Source: Salinimonas lutimaris
GTDB taxonomy: Bacteria; Pseudomonadota; Gammaproteobacteria; Enterobacterales; Alteromonadaceae
Direction: 5' to 3'
Assembly (NCBI RefSeq): GCF_005222225.1
Contig: NZ_CP036536.1
Coordinates: forward strand, 334,001-398,000
Length of the DNA stretch: 64,000 nucleotides
Shown piece after piece: positions 1 to 8,474 of the stretch; the first letter of the stretch is position 1, and each line of letters begins with the position of its first letter. The notes beneath the pieces are model-generated. The model made no database searches, was not told the origin of the DNA, and saw only the letters and a list, made by a program, of their open reading frames with translations. The position numbers and the translations under genes were made by a program.

Positions 1-109
1 GATAATTTCCACTTGAGCGCTTAAGCTCAGGCAAGAGCCCCTTCTTTTCATAAAAACGAATGGTCTGAATACTACAGCCTGTCGTCTTTGCGACATCACC
101 AATTTTCAT
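1..109 (-). CDS. MerR-family metal-responsive regulator, N-terminal part (cut by window edge)
   Basis: Reading the minus strand from an ATG at 109 gives MKIGDVAKTTGCSIQTIRFY followed by EKKGLLPE and a SGNY tail. This is the winged helix-turn-helix start of MerR regulators of the CadR/PbrR/ZntR branch. Only 36 codons are inside the window, so the metal-binding cysteines cannot be seen. An AGGAG ribosome binding site lies just upstream of the ATG. The gene is divergent from the CDF/RND efflux operon, and the promoter between them has the 19-bp spacer that MerR proteins act on. It is therefore very likely the metal-sensing activator of that operon. The metal is inferred to be Zn, Cd, Co or Pb and cannot be decided here. 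Confidence 0.85.
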   Translation of the reverse strand, partial: MKIGDVAKTTGCSIQTIRFYEKKGLLPELKRSSGNY

Positions 110-125
110 TTTTTTCTCCTAACCG

Positions 126-156
126 TTGACTCTATACCAAGTATAGACTTTATACT
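126..156 (+). promoter_or_regulatory. MerR-type promoter/operator of the metal-efflux operon
   Basis: TTGACT (126-131) and TATACT (151-156) are separated by 19 bp, the over-long spacer typical of promoters that MerR proteins twist into an active shape. The spacer holds the inverted repeat CTATAC-CAA-GTATAG. This closely resembles pbrA/cadA-type operators. It lies between the divergent MerR gene and the CDF gene. Confidence 0.85.
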
Positions 157-188
157 CATACTATTCATCAGTAAAGAGTGTGTTTCTA

Positions 189-806
189 ATGAGCGGATGT
201 GGGTGCGAAGTTGAAATAAAAGACCAGTCTCAACGACAGGTTTTGTATTGGCTTTTGGGAATAAACGCGACAATGTTTGTTATAGAAATGGGGATCGGGT
301 TGCTTGCTGATTCAACCGCATTAATAGCCGATTCACTTGATATGCTCGCCGACGCAGTTGTCTATGGTGTTGCCCTTTATGCTATTGGTAAATCGCTATT
401 GCACAAAGCCAATGCGGCTAGAATTAGCGGCTTTTTTCAGATGGCACTGGGTGTGTTGATTATCATTGATATTGTAAGACGGTCAATTTACGGTAGCGAA
501 CCTGTATCGGGACTAATGATGGCTATGGGGGCAGTTGCACTGGTTGCTAATGTCATTTGTCTTGTGATCATACGCAAACAAAGAAATGAAGAAGTGCATA
601 TGCGGGCAAGCTGGATATTTTCAGCCAACGATGTGATTGCCAACTTAGGTGTTATCTTTGCTGGCGTTTTGGTGTTTTGGCTCGATTCTCGATGGCCTGA
701 TCTGGTTATCGGTGTGATAGTTTCGTGCGTTGTGTTGCGCGGGGCAAAAATGATCCTCGAAGATGCTGGAAATGAAAGACAGCGAGCGCTTAATACGCAA
801 AGTTGA
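189..806 (+). CDS. Cation diffusion facilitator (CDF) family metal transporter
   Basis: A 205-residue inner-membrane protein with several hydrophobic segments and a CDF signature: a first helix containing NATMFVIEMG, then the DSTALIADSLDMLADA stretch with its DxxxD metal-site pattern in the second helix. CDF proteins export Zn, Co, Cd or Fe by proton antiport. The N-terminus has three cysteines (CGCEV after MSG, one more in the helix region absent), which may help capture metal. I choose the ATG at 189 because AAAGAG sits about 11 bp upstream; a GTG at 180 is in frame but too close to that site. First gene of the operon behind the MerR promoter. It is short for a CDF, as are the related transporters found beside MerR genes, and lacks a long cytoplasmic C-terminal domain. 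Confidence 0.85.
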   Translation: MSGCGCEVEIKDQSQRQVLYWLLGINATMFVIEMGIGLLADSTALIADSLDMLADAVVYGVALYAIGKSLLHKANAARISGFFQMALGVLIIIDIVRRSIYGSEPVSGLMMAMGAVALVANVICLVIIRKQRNEEVHMRASWIFSANDVIANLGVIFAGVLVFWLDSRWPDLVIGVIVSCVVLRGAKMILEDAGNERQRALNTQS

Positions 807-813
807 TAAGAAA

Positions 814-1188
814 ATGCCAATTTTTAATTGCACATCAAAACTGCGTAGGTTGGCATGGCTACTTATTACTTTGCTCATGTGTCAATCGGGCTTTTCGTTC
901 GCCGCTCAATGCGATGACTACCCTGCGGAGGTATCGTCAGTCCCTGAACAATCAAAGTCGATAGGCACTTATGATGTTCCCGAAAAAAATGTAAATGCTG
1001 GTGATAATACGTCGAGTGAAGAGTCTAAGTGTTTCCATTGTGTGCTGTGTCAATGTGGACAGATTAAGTTTTTGGCACAACACCCAATAAATGACGTATC
1101 TAAACCGTTATATACCAATCAATACAGTTATTCCCGCAACGTCACTGACGGCCTAGTCGAAGGCCTTTTGCGCCCACCTCAACATTAA
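814..1188 (+). CDS. Small Cys-rich periplasmic protein of the metal-efflux operon
   Basis: A 124-residue protein with an N-terminal hydrophobic segment (LAWLLITLLMCQSGFSFAA) that reads as a signal peptide, followed by a polar mature part of about 90 residues. The centre has a dense cysteine/histidine cluster, CFHCVLCQCGQ, which suggests metal binding. Start at 814 is preferred because an earlier in-frame ATG at 763 lies inside the CDF gene, which ends at 806. Position and character resemble the small periplasmic proteins (CzcI-like) that precede czcCBA in other operons, but I do not recognise a specific family. Role inferred: periplasmic metal chaperone or modulator. Confidence 0.6.
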   Translation: MPIFNCTSKLRRLAWLLITLLMCQSGFSFAAQCDDYPAEVSSVPEQSKSIGTYDVPEKNVNAGDNTSSEESKCFHCVLCQCGQIKFLAQHPINDVSKPLYTNQYSYSRNVTDGLVEGLLRPPQH

Positions 1189-1260
1189 TCCATTCCCTCC
1201 TATATGTTTGCATGGATGCTTTCCATGTATGTCGTTATCTTATGAACAAAAGGTTCTTTT

Positions 1261-2595
1261 ATGAGTTCTTCACGCCCATTGGGCATAAAAAAAGCTAGCT
1301 CAGCGTATCTGAAATTGATATCTGCTGTACTGGTAACCATGAGCATATCTGTTCAATCTGCCAATGCGCAAAAGTCTTCAATCACGCTTGAAAATGCGCT
1401 CAAACGCACATTATCAAACAACCCAGATTTAGTTGTGTTCGAATTTAAATCTTCGGCTTTGGATGGTGAATCAAAAATGGCCAGCTTACGACCTGAAATG
1501 TCTGTTGGGGTTGAAGTTGAAAATGTGTTGGGAACAGGCGAAGTGTCTGGTATCAAAGATGCCGAATTGACACTGACCTTATCGTCGGTCATCGAGCTTG
1601 GAGATAAAGTCAGCGGCCGAATGAATGTGGTGAGTTCAAAAAAAGCACAACTGCTTACACAACGGCGCATTCGTACGCTGGACATCTTGGGTGAAACAAC
1701 TCGACGATATATCAATGTCATTGTCCAACAAGCGTTGCACAAGACTGAGCAACGAGCTGAAATGCTGGCTCGCACAATGCTTCAGACAGTCTCTACACGG
1801 GTTGAAGCGGGGGCTTCTTCACCACTTGAGAAAAAACGTGCAGAGTCAGCGTTGTCGCAGGCGCGTTTGTCGTTATTGATAAGTGAACAAAAACTCAATG
1901 AGTATAAACGCGACCTGGCCATCATGTGGGGTGACACTAACGCTGCGTTTGCGGAAGTTGAAGGGACACTGTTATCGTTTCCAAATTCACTATCACTTGA
2001 ACATATGCTTTCACAGCTTCAAAGCAATCCACACGTTCTGCTTTATGCTGATAACTATCGGGTACAAGAGGCCAGATTGAGAGTGGTTCAGGCCAGTCAG
2101 CAGTTCGACATTGCGTGGGAAGCCGGTATCCGAAGAATGCAGGGAATTAATGACACAGCGTTAGTCGCCAGTATTTCGGTGCCGTTAAATACCAAGCAGC
2201 GGAATCTAGGAGAATACGAACAACAGCGCGCATTGCTTGACAGTATCGACTATCAAAAACAAGCGAAAATTCGTGAACTCACTCGCCAATTAAATCAAGT
2301 CATTAGCGCAAAAGACCAAGCCTTGCTCACTGTTACGACCCTTCAAGACAATGTCGTTCCCACATTGGAATCTGCATTGAAATTGGCGCGGGATGGCTAT
2401 GAAAGTGGTCGCTACAACTATATAGAGTGGGTGACAACGCAACAGCAACTCATAGATATGCAACGAACACTGATAAAAGCCGCAGGCTTAGTCCACCTTC
2501 GAAGCGCAGATCTAGAGGCACTTACGGGAATTCCCGTGTTTTCTGACTCTCCCTCGACGTCTGCTCAATCATCAGAATTACTAGAGAAAAAATAA
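1261..2595 (+). CDS. czcC: CzcC-like outer-membrane efflux protein (TolC family)
   Basis: A 444-residue protein with a signal peptide ending near SVQSANAQ (residues 32-36) and two related halves rich in long amphipathic helices, as in outer-membrane factors of RND pumps. The stretch TLENALKRTLSNNPDL is the usual start of the mature TolC-like fold, and DGYESGRYNYIEWVTTQQQL near residue 380-400 matches the second-repeat signature of CzcC/CusC proteins. It forms the outer-membrane exit duct for the CzcB/CzcA pump. Its stop codon TAA overlaps the ATG of the adaptor gene by one base, so the two are translationally coupled. Confidence 0.88.
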   Translation: MSSSRPLGIKKASSAYLKLISAVLVTMSISVQSANAQKSSITLENALKRTLSNNPDLVVFEFKSSALDGESKMASLRPEMSVGVEVENVLGTGEVSGIKDAELTLTLSSVIELGDKVSGRMNVVSSKKAQLLTQRRIRTLDILGETTRRYINVIVQQALHKTEQRAEMLARTMLQTVSTRVEAGASSPLEKKRAESALSQARLSLLISEQKLNEYKRDLAIMWGDTNAAFAEVEGTLLSFPNSLSLEHMLSQLQSNPHVLLYADNYRVQEARLRVVQASQQFDIAWEAGIRRMQGINDTALVASISVPLNTKQRNLGEYEQQRALLDSIDYQKQAKIRELTRQLNQVISAKDQALLTVTTLQDNVVPTLESALKLARDGYESGRYNYIEWVTTQQQLIDMQRTLIKAAGLVHLRSADLEALTGIPVFSDSPSTSAQSSELLEKK

Positions 2596-3530
2596 TGAAT
2601 ACATCACAATTTACATTACTCACTAGCGCACGTTACTTGCTTGGCGTGTTAGCCATGCTACTTACTTTATTGTTTGCTACTGTCGCCCTGGCTGATGATG
2701 ACGATGAGGAAGCCGAAGAAAGACCCGAGTACGTAGTATTATCTCAAGAACGGATGCTTAAACACGATATCGTGACTGCTTCAGCCGCGTCAGGATCATT
2801 ATCGCTCACAACCAGAACGTTTGGGCGGATAGTTCATGATCCTGCGTCACTGAGTCATATTCGTGCCCGCTTCGACGGTGTTGTAAAACGTATCATGGTG
2901 AATATTGGAGATAAAGTAGAAAAAGGTGACACGCTGGCAATCATTGAGTCAAACGAGAGTTTAAATCAATACTCAATCACCTCACCGATGTCTGGAAAAA
3001 TCATAGCTAGACACGCCAATGATGGTGAGCTCACCAACGGTCAAGTGCTGCTTTCTGTTGCTAATTACTCTCGCGCAATTGCTCAATTGGCTATTTTCCC
3101 CAAACAACGTACTCATATTGCCGCTGATATGGAAGTCACTTTAAGGCTTGAGGAATTGCAGCAACAATCAAGTATAAGCCACATTACGTCCTCACCGGAT
3201 GACAAACCCTATTCTATCGCGTTTGTGAACGTTGATAATGGCAGTGGTTATTGGCCTTTAGGCGCTATGGTAGAGGGTTATATTCAGATTGGTTTCCAAG
3301 AAGTCAATCTGGCACTCCCCAAAAGTTCAATACAAGAGTTAGATGGGCAAACCATTGTTTTTGTCAAAGAAGGGGAACGATTTTACCCCCGCCAAGTAAA
3401 ACTTGGGAACACGGACAACCGTTTAGTAGAGATTGTGAAGGGCGTTCAAATAGGCCAGCAAGTCGTTGTAGAAAATAGCTATCTACTAAAAGCTGATTTA
3501 TTAAAAATGGAGGCGGGCGATGATGACTAA
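2595..3530 (+). CDS. czcB: CzcB-like periplasmic adaptor (membrane fusion protein) of RND metal pump
   Basis: A 311-residue protein with an N-terminal hydrophobic segment ending near TVALADDDDEE, then an acidic linker. ARFDGVVKRIMVNIGDKVEKGDTL is split here by the usual lipoyl-like hairpin: the first half is followed by SITSPMSGKIIARHANDGEL, the second half of the barrel-sandwich domain. The later part carries the beta-barrel and membrane-proximal region. It links CzcA in the inner membrane to CzcC in the outer membrane. It is shorter than classical CzcB (about 400-500 residues) and lacks the His-rich N-terminal extension, having an Asp/Glu run instead. Its ATG overlaps the czcC stop. Confidence 0.88.
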   Translation: MNTSQFTLLTSARYLLGVLAMLLTLLFATVALADDDDEEAEERPEYVVLSQERMLKHDIVTASAASGSLSLTTRTFGRIVHDPASLSHIRARFDGVVKRIMVNIGDKVEKGDTLAIIESNESLNQYSITSPMSGKIIARHANDGELTNGQVLLSVANYSRAIAQLAIFPKQRTHIAADMEVTLRLEELQQQSSISHITSSPDDKPYSIAFVNVDNGSGYWPLGAMVEGYIQIGFQEVNLALPKSSIQELDGQTIVFVKEGERFYPRQVKLGNTDNRLVEIVKGVQIGQQVVVENSYLLKADLLKMEAGDDD

Positions 3531-3590
3531 TTACCTGCGCATTTATTGTCAAAAGCAAAGCCAAGTCCATAAAAACGGTGAGGTGAGAGC

Positions 3591-6500
3591 ATGATTGCAC
3601 GAATACTCCGTCTGTCGATTGAGCGCCGTGGTGTCATGATGTTGTTCGCCTTGTTTGTCGCCTTTTTTGGTATGTACAGTTACAAACAACTGCCGATTGA
3701 TGCTGTGCCTGATATCACCAACGTGCAAGTGCAGATAAATACCGCAACCCCAGGTTACTCGCCTTTGGAGACTGAGCAACGCATAACGTTTATAGTTGAA
3801 ACCTCGCTGGCCGGTTTGCCTAATTTATCGTATACCCGCTCGATATCACGCTATGGCTTGTCGCAAGTCACAGTCGTGTTTAAAGAGGGCACCGATTTAT
3901 ATTTCGCACGAAATCTCGTCAACGAGCGTCTCACCGCCATCGCGGCGCAATTGCCAACAGGGTTAACCCCTGAAATGGGCCCTATCGCCACAGGCTTGGG
4001 TGAAATTTACATGTACTCGTTAAGTGCTGAGCCTCAGGCGCGACAGGACAACGGTCAACCCTATGATGCTATGGCATTAAGGGAGATCCATGATTGGGTA
4101 GTTAAGCCCCAATTGTCGCTTGTTGAGGGGGTGACCGAGGTTTATGCGGTAGGCGGATTTGAAAAGCAATATCATGTGAATCCTAATCCAGTCGCAATGA
4201 TAAACTTTGGGATAAGTACAGGTGACCTTCTCAGTGCGCTAGAACGCAACAATGCGAATCAAGGCGCTGGTTTTGTAGAACAAAATGGGCAACAAGTACT
4301 GATCAGATCGGAAGCCCAACTGAAGGGCATCGACGATATCGGCCAAGTGGTTGTTAAGATCATTGATGGCGTACCGGTAAAAATTCAAGACATCGCCCAA
4401 ATCAACCTCGGTAAAGAGCTGCGCTCTGGAGCCGGCACGTTAAATGGCCAAGAAACAGTGATTGGCACGACAATGATGTTAGTGGGAGAAAACTCTCGTA
4501 CGGTCGCCAAAGCTGTGGACAGTAAGCTCGAAACCATTAAAACAAGCTTACCCGAGGGCGTTATCCTTGAAGCGGTTTACGATAGAACAAGCCTCGTTGA
4601 CAAAACCATCGACACAGTACAGAAAAACCTCGTCGAGGGCGCTTTACTTGTCATCGTTGTGCTATTCGTTTTGCTTGGGAATGTGCGAGCTGCACTTATT
4701 ACAGCCGCTGTAATACCCCTGGCAATGCTTGCCACGATATCGGGTATGGTCAAAACCGATGTGTCTGCTAACTTAATGAGTTTAGGCGCACTGGATTTTG
4801 GCTTGATTGTCGATGGCGCAGTTATCATTGTTGAAAACTGTATCAGGCGATTATCCGAATCCCAGAAGCAAAACGGCGCAACTCTACCGCTCAAAGAAAG
4901 ACTGAATGTTGTATATGAAGCCACTAATGAAGTCATACGTCCCAGTTTGTTTGGTGTATTGATCATTACCATTGTTTATACCCCCTTGTTCACGCTCACT
5001 GGCGTCGAAGGTAAAATGTTCCACCCCATGGCAGCGACCGTGATAATGGCTTTGCTTGCCGCAATGGTATTTTGTTTTACCGTAGTGCCTGCGGCGATAG
5101 CAATTTTCATGAGAGGTAAAATTAGCGAAAAAGAAAGCCCAATTATTAAAGGTGCAAAGGCAGTCTATCGTCCTGTTTTAACCGGAGCGCTGCGTTTTAG
5201 ATGGCTAGTGGTAGTAGCAGCGAGTGCTTTGGTTGTCGGCAGTTTATGGATGGGCAGTAAATTAGGCTCCGAGTTTATTCCCCAGCTCAATGAAGGTGAT
5301 ATCTTAGTACAGGCAATACGGATCCCTGGGACAGGGGTAGAACAAGCAGTTGAAATGCAAAAAACTCTTGAAGCGAAACTTATGCAGTATGAGCAAGTAC
5401 AGACGGTATTCGGTCGCACGGGTACGGGTGAGGTCGCCACCGACCCTATGCCACCAAACATTACTGATACGTTTGTTATTTTAAAGCCTCGGGAGCAATG
5501 GCCCGATCCATCAATGACAAAAGCTGAGTTAGTGGAAACGTTTGAAGAGGACTTGTTTACTTTGCCCGGCAATAATTATGAATTTACGCAACCTATACAA
5601 ATGCGTTTTAACGAATTGATTAGTGGCGTAAGGGCAGATTTGGGGATAAAGCTATTTGGGGATGACTTAGATACGCTCTTTGCATCTGCTTCTGACATTT
5701 TGACCGTTATTTCAACGATTGAAGGAGCTGATGACGCGAGGCTTGAGCAGGTAGAAGGCATTCCAATCTTCACCGTCACACCAAAGCCTGATCAATTGGC
5801 ACGCTTTGGTTTGGATATAGCCGACTTGCAGTTATGGCTCAATGCTGCGACAGGTGGAGAAACCGCTGGAATGATTTTTGAAGGCGACAGACGCTTTGAG
5901 ATTGTCGTGCGATATGGCGACGACATTCGAAATGAACTCACTCAGCTTGAGAGCGTTCCCATCGTCACGCCCTCTGGTGAGCATGTACCGATAAGCGAAT
6001 TAGCCACACTGGCATTTAAAGAAGTACCTAGCCAAATAAGCCGGGAAAATGGCAAACGTAGTATTGTTGTCACAGCAAATGTGCGTGACAGAGATATTGG
6101 CACTTTTGTTGAAGAAGCTCAGGCGAGAATCAATGATGAAGTAGATTTACCTGCTGGTTATTGGCTCGACTATGGTGGAACCTTTGAGCAGCTCGAGAGT
6201 GCGAGTCAACGATTGACTATTGTGGTACCGGTTACGTTGTTTGTGATTTTGACAATGCTGGTAATTGCGTTTGGTTCTATACGCGATGCGTTGATTATCT
6301 TCACAGGTATCCCTTTGGCATTAACAGGCGGTGTAATGTCTCTTTGGTTAAGGGATATGCCTTTATCCATATCCGCGTCGGTAGGATTTATCGCGTTGTC
6401 TGGGATTGCCGTATTAAACGGATTGGTAATGCTGTCCTTCATCAAGCAACGTTTGCTAGAAACCGGAGAATTAGTGAATAGCATTGTTGAAGGGGCACTT

Positions 6501-6701
6501 ATTCGCTTGCGTCCGGTATTAATGACAGCACTAGTGGCAAGCCTTGGATTTGTGCCCATGGCGCTCAATACGGGCATAGGTGCAGAGGTGCAACGGCCTT
6601 TGGCCACGGTGGTCATCGGCGGGATAATATCGTCAACCTTGCTAACACTGGTAGTGCTGCCTGTACTCTATCGACTCGTGCATAGTAAAGGGGATCAGTA
6701 G
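3591..6701 (+). CDS. czcA: CzcA/CusA-type heavy-metal RND efflux transporter
   Basis: A full-length 1036-residue RND inner-membrane pump: two repeats, each of one helix, a large periplasmic loop and five more helices. Helix 4 carries DFGLIVDGAVIIVEN with D402, D408 and E415, the proton-relay triad and exact numbering of CzcA, which places it with the divalent-cation (Zn/Co/Cd/Ni) branch rather than the Cu/Ag branch. PIDAVPDITNVQVQINTATP near the N-terminus is the typical first periplasmic motif of this family. It drives metal export by proton antiport together with CzcB and CzcC. A 60-bp gap separates it from czcB; GAGGTGAGAG upstream of the ATG serves as the ribosome binding site. It is the last gene before a strong terminator. 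Confidence 0.93.
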   Translation: MIARILRLSIERRGVMMLFALFVAFFGMYSYKQLPIDAVPDITNVQVQINTATPGYSPLETEQRITFIVETSLAGLPNLSYTRSISRYGLSQVTVVFKEGTDLYFARNLVNERLTAIAAQLPTGLTPEMGPIATGLGEIYMYSLSAEPQARQDNGQPYDAMALREIHDWVVKPQLSLVEGVTEVYAVGGFEKQYHVNPNPVAMINFGISTGDLLSALERNNANQGAGFVEQNGQQVLIRSEAQLKGIDDIGQVVVKIIDGVPVKIQDIAQINLGKELRSGAGTLNGQETVIGTTMMLVGENSRTVAKAVDSKLETIKTSLPEGVILEAVYDRTSLVDKTIDTVQKNLVEGALLVIVVLFVLLGNVRAALITAAVIPLAMLATISGMVKTDVSANLMSLGALDFGLIVDGAVIIVENCIRRLSESQKQNGATLPLKERLNVVYEATNEVIRPSLFGVLIITIVYTPLFTLTGVEGKMFHPMAATVIMALLAAMVFCFTVVPAAIAIFMRGKISEKESPIIKGAKAVYRPVLTGALRFRWLVVVAASALVVGSLWMGSKLGSEFIPQLNEGDILVQAIRIPGTGVEQAVEMQKTLEAKLMQYEQVQTVFGRTGTGEVATDPMPPNITDTFVILKPREQWPDPSMTKAELVETFEEDLFTLPGNNYEFTQPIQMRFNELISGVRADLGIKLFGDDLDTLFASASDILTVISTIEGADDARLEQVEGIPIFTVTPKPDQLARFGLDIADLQLWLNAATGGETAGMIFEGDRRFEIVVRYGDDIRNELTQLESVPIVTPSGEHVPISELATLAFKEVPSQISRENGKRSIVVTANVRDRDIGTFVEEAQARINDEVDLPAGYWLDYGGTFEQLESASQRLTIVVPVTLFVILTMLVIAFGSIRDALIIFTGIPLALTGGVMSLWLRDMPLSISASVGFIALSGIAVLNGLVMLSFIKQRLLETGELVNSIVEGALIRLRPVLMTALVASLGFVPMALNTGIGAEVQRPLATVVIGGIISSTLLTLVVLPVLYRLVHSKGDQ

Positions 6702-6705
6702 TGTT

Positions 6706-6737
6706 CTTGGGCATTTATTCGTAAATGCCCAAGTTTT
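6706..6737 (+). terminator. Rho-independent terminator of the metal-efflux operon
   Basis: A perfect 12-bp stem, CTTGGGCATTTA / TAAATGCCCAAG, closes a UUCG tetraloop and is followed by TTTT. It begins 5 bp after the czcA stop codon. Confidence 0.9.
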
Positions 6738-6761
6738 ACCTGAACGATTTTTAGGTACCTA

Positions 6762-6792
6762 TTGACTCTTTATTAAGTATAGACTTTACAAT
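6762..6792 (+). promoter_or_regulatory. Second MerR-type promoter, no clear gene behind it
   Basis: TTGACT (6762-6767) and TACAAT (6787-6792) have the same unusual 19-bp spacing as the promoter at 126-156. The right operator half and following bases (AAGTATAGACTTTA) are identical to that copy, while the left half is less well kept. It follows the efflux-operon terminator, and only a terminator lies downstream on this strand within 120 bp. Confidence 0.75.
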
Positions 6793-6880
6793 CATATTCT
6801 TAACGTCATGTACGATAAGGATAGATATGGTTTCGCTTATTTTAATATCTGTATCTAACCTTTGTGAGCCCAACCCATTC

Positions 6881-6914
6881 GCCCTCGGTGTTCTAAGCGG
6901 GGGCTTTGTTTTTT
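6881..6914 (+). terminator. Rho-independent terminator of a very short transcription unit
   Basis: GCCCTCG (6881-6887) pairs with CGGGGGC (6898-6904), one G-U pair, 10-nt loop, and is followed by TTTGTTTTTT. With the promoter at 6762 it would give an RNA of roughly 110-120 nt. An ATG at 6827 has an AAGGAT site before it, but its frame runs on through the hairpin without a stop, so coding is doubtful. Confidence 0.75.
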
Positions 6915-7128
6915 ATAGCAGGCAAATCACTTCCTCGAACTCACCATTTCGCCAGAACCCAAGTGATTTTTTTCCTCTGGGCGTGATGCGTTCAATGTAG
7001 TTTGGGAAATCGGTGTGCTTACCGTAAAGCGTATTCCCGTGAGTTAACAGTTCATGACTGAGAGCATCAGAAAGACTATCTCGTGAGATCTGTTTAGCTA
7101 ACTTCAGCACATCAAGTGAGTTGATCAT
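6913..7128 (-). CDS. Small hypothetical protein, second gene of a two-gene unit
   Basis: A 71-residue basic protein (MINSLDVLKLAKQISRD...) with no signal peptide or membrane segment. I do not recognise it. It begins only 2 bp after the stop of the 107-residue gene upstream, so both are likely read from one mRNA. Its stop codon lies in the T-tract of the plus-strand terminator at 6881-6914, so the two opposing units abut. A small paired unit like this in an island could be a toxin-antitoxin or anti-defence pair, but nothing in the residues supports a specific call. Confidence 0.5.
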   Translation of the reverse strand: MINSLDVLKLAKQISRDSLSDALSHELLTHGNTLYGKHTDFPNYIERITPRGKKSLGFWRNGEFEEVICLL

Positions 7129-7130
7129 AA

Positions 7131-7454
7131 TTATTTTCCGGTAAGCTTATCAAATAAGTACCCAGAACTTTCTTCATTAAGCGAGACACTATGTTTGGCG
7201 GCAAAGGCTCTGAGCTTTCTATCGTATATAGTCATATTACGCTCATCGCGACAGAAGAACTTTATAGTTGCTTCATTCTCGTAATAGTAAGCCCGAATAT
7301 CGTTTTCACCAGCGTCGATGTTAATGCCTCCATCATTTAGCCAGTAAGCTTTCTGACCAGCGACAAAGTTCTCCTTAGCAAATGACGATAAGATGTCTTC
7401 AACTTGCTTAGGCGCTACAGCGAGAAAGTGAGTTTGGCAATAAGGCATGAACAT
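7131..7454 (-). CDS. Small hypothetical protein, first gene of a two-gene unit
   Basis: A 107-residue soluble protein (MFMPYCQTHFLAVAPKQVED...), mixed charge, no membrane segment. I do not recognise the family. It precedes the 71-residue gene by 2 bp. Codon use and AT content fit the surrounding island. The 5' side (7455-7540 on the minus strand) is AT-rich and could hold its promoter. Confidence 0.5.
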   Translation of the reverse strand: MFMPYCQTHFLAVAPKQVEDILSSFAKENFVAGQKAYWLNDGGINIDAGENDIRAYYYENEATIKFFCRDERNMTIYDRKLRAFAAKHSVSLNEESSGYLFDKLTGK

Positions 7455-8121
7455 CGGCTTTGGTTGCGTTGTTATCTATCAAGCATAGCTAAGAACTGAC
7501 TTTGAATATCGATCTTTTTGTCAGTAATCTTTTTTCACTGCGCCAAGCTTGAGCAAGCCATCATAGCGAAAGCAATGCACTCTCTTACATACTCCAGCGC
7601 CTGTTTTATAAGCGTTACTACCGTACCTTTGTTAAGCCGAATACTGCCCAAGGTCGGTGGCCCAGAAGCCGTGAAAATAGCAGTTACCTTGCAAAGGGAA
7701 GGCTCCTTGATGCACCTGCCTACGCCGGAATTCTCGGTTTCAGTAAGAGGGTTGCTTGAGTGACCACTGACTTCAAAATCAAGCCATCATCAATAAAGTT
7801 CATAGGTAAACCTCTGGTAACAGTATAAAACACCTTACTCTTTTCAGATCTCCGCGCAAGTTGCATTTTGCTGTAAAAGTTGTTATTAACACTAAAATTC
7901 TGATTAATAAGTATAAAACTGTTATTTTTCCTCAATGCTTTTTCGTGTAATCACCTACTCGAACGGCCTGTTGTGGTTGATGTAGATGTAGCGGTCAATA
8001 TGACATGGCCAGTCCAGCAACTCTAATTACATGGCCAAAGTCACTGTTCCACTACAGCTAAAACAACTCACAGGTCGGAGCCTGCATTAATTGGGATTGC
8101 TCAAATAACTCACAGATCTAA

Positions 8122-8301
8122 ATTTTCCATCAGGTAGATTTAACAACATTAAAATATTATACTTCTGCCGTGGGAGTACCGTTTAGTGAGCTAAGAGCGG
8201 TTGAGGATAAATCGTTACCGTTGGAAGGTAAACCACCTTCATTTGATGACAACCTTATCATCCATGGCGATAACCTCGTAGCCATAAAGACGAGCATTTA
8301 A
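8122..8301 (+). pseudogene. Fragment resembling the start of a type III/adenine-specific DNA methyltransferase (Mod)
   Basis: The frame ending at the TAA 8299-8301 reads PFSELRAVEDKSLPLEGKPP then SFDDNLIIHGDNLVAIK. The DNLIIHGDNLLALK pattern is the segment that precedes the IDPPYNTG catalytic motif in Mod-type methyltransferases. Here the frame stops at once after this segment, no ATG opens it, and the catalytic motif is missing. It is a remnant without activity. It may mark a restriction-modification cargo once carried by this element. Confidence 0.55.
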
Positions 8302-8474
8302 ATGGAAACGATGACACTAAGTACAAACGCCGTTTGTTTGAGCTATTAACTGAGCACATCAAGACAGCGGTAGATGCCAGTGAACTCATGCTGGAAGCCG
8401 CATCAGGTGGTATGTTATTCAGAATGCTGATGGAAAGTAGCTGGGCACAAGAGATCGTACCGGAATTGTCATGA
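8274..8474 (+). pseudogene. Unassigned C-terminal-like remnant overlapping the next small frame
   Basis: A frame without a start at its left end reads NGNDDTKYKRRLFELLTEHI and continues to SSWAQEIVPELS, stopping at TGA 8472-8474. It looks like the tail of a larger protein that was fused to the methyltransferase fragment by deletion. Its stop overlaps the ATG of the 29-codon frame as ATGA. I do not recognise the parent family. Confidence 0.35.

Noticed and set aside
126..156. AGTATAG in both MerR operators and in the candidate att site, suggesting shared repeats
   Set aside because: The shared string is 7 bp in AT-rich DNA, and the operators have a full promoter context, so this is probably coincidence.
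6827..6982. Small protein starting at ATG 6827 behind the second MerR promoter
   Set aside because: It has a passable ribosome site, but the frame runs without a stop through the terminator hairpin and into an opposing gene, so a real product is unlikely.
7621..7660. Possible integron attC-like core (GTTAAGC) in the gene-free island stretch
   Set aside because: Only the short core matches; no paired inverse core at the right spacing and no integron integrase are visible.
7518..7763. 81-codon open frame on the plus strand and a 71-codon frame on the minus strand at 7720-7935
   Set aside because: No ribosome binding site, no recognisable motif, odd composition; they look like chance frames in a remnant region.
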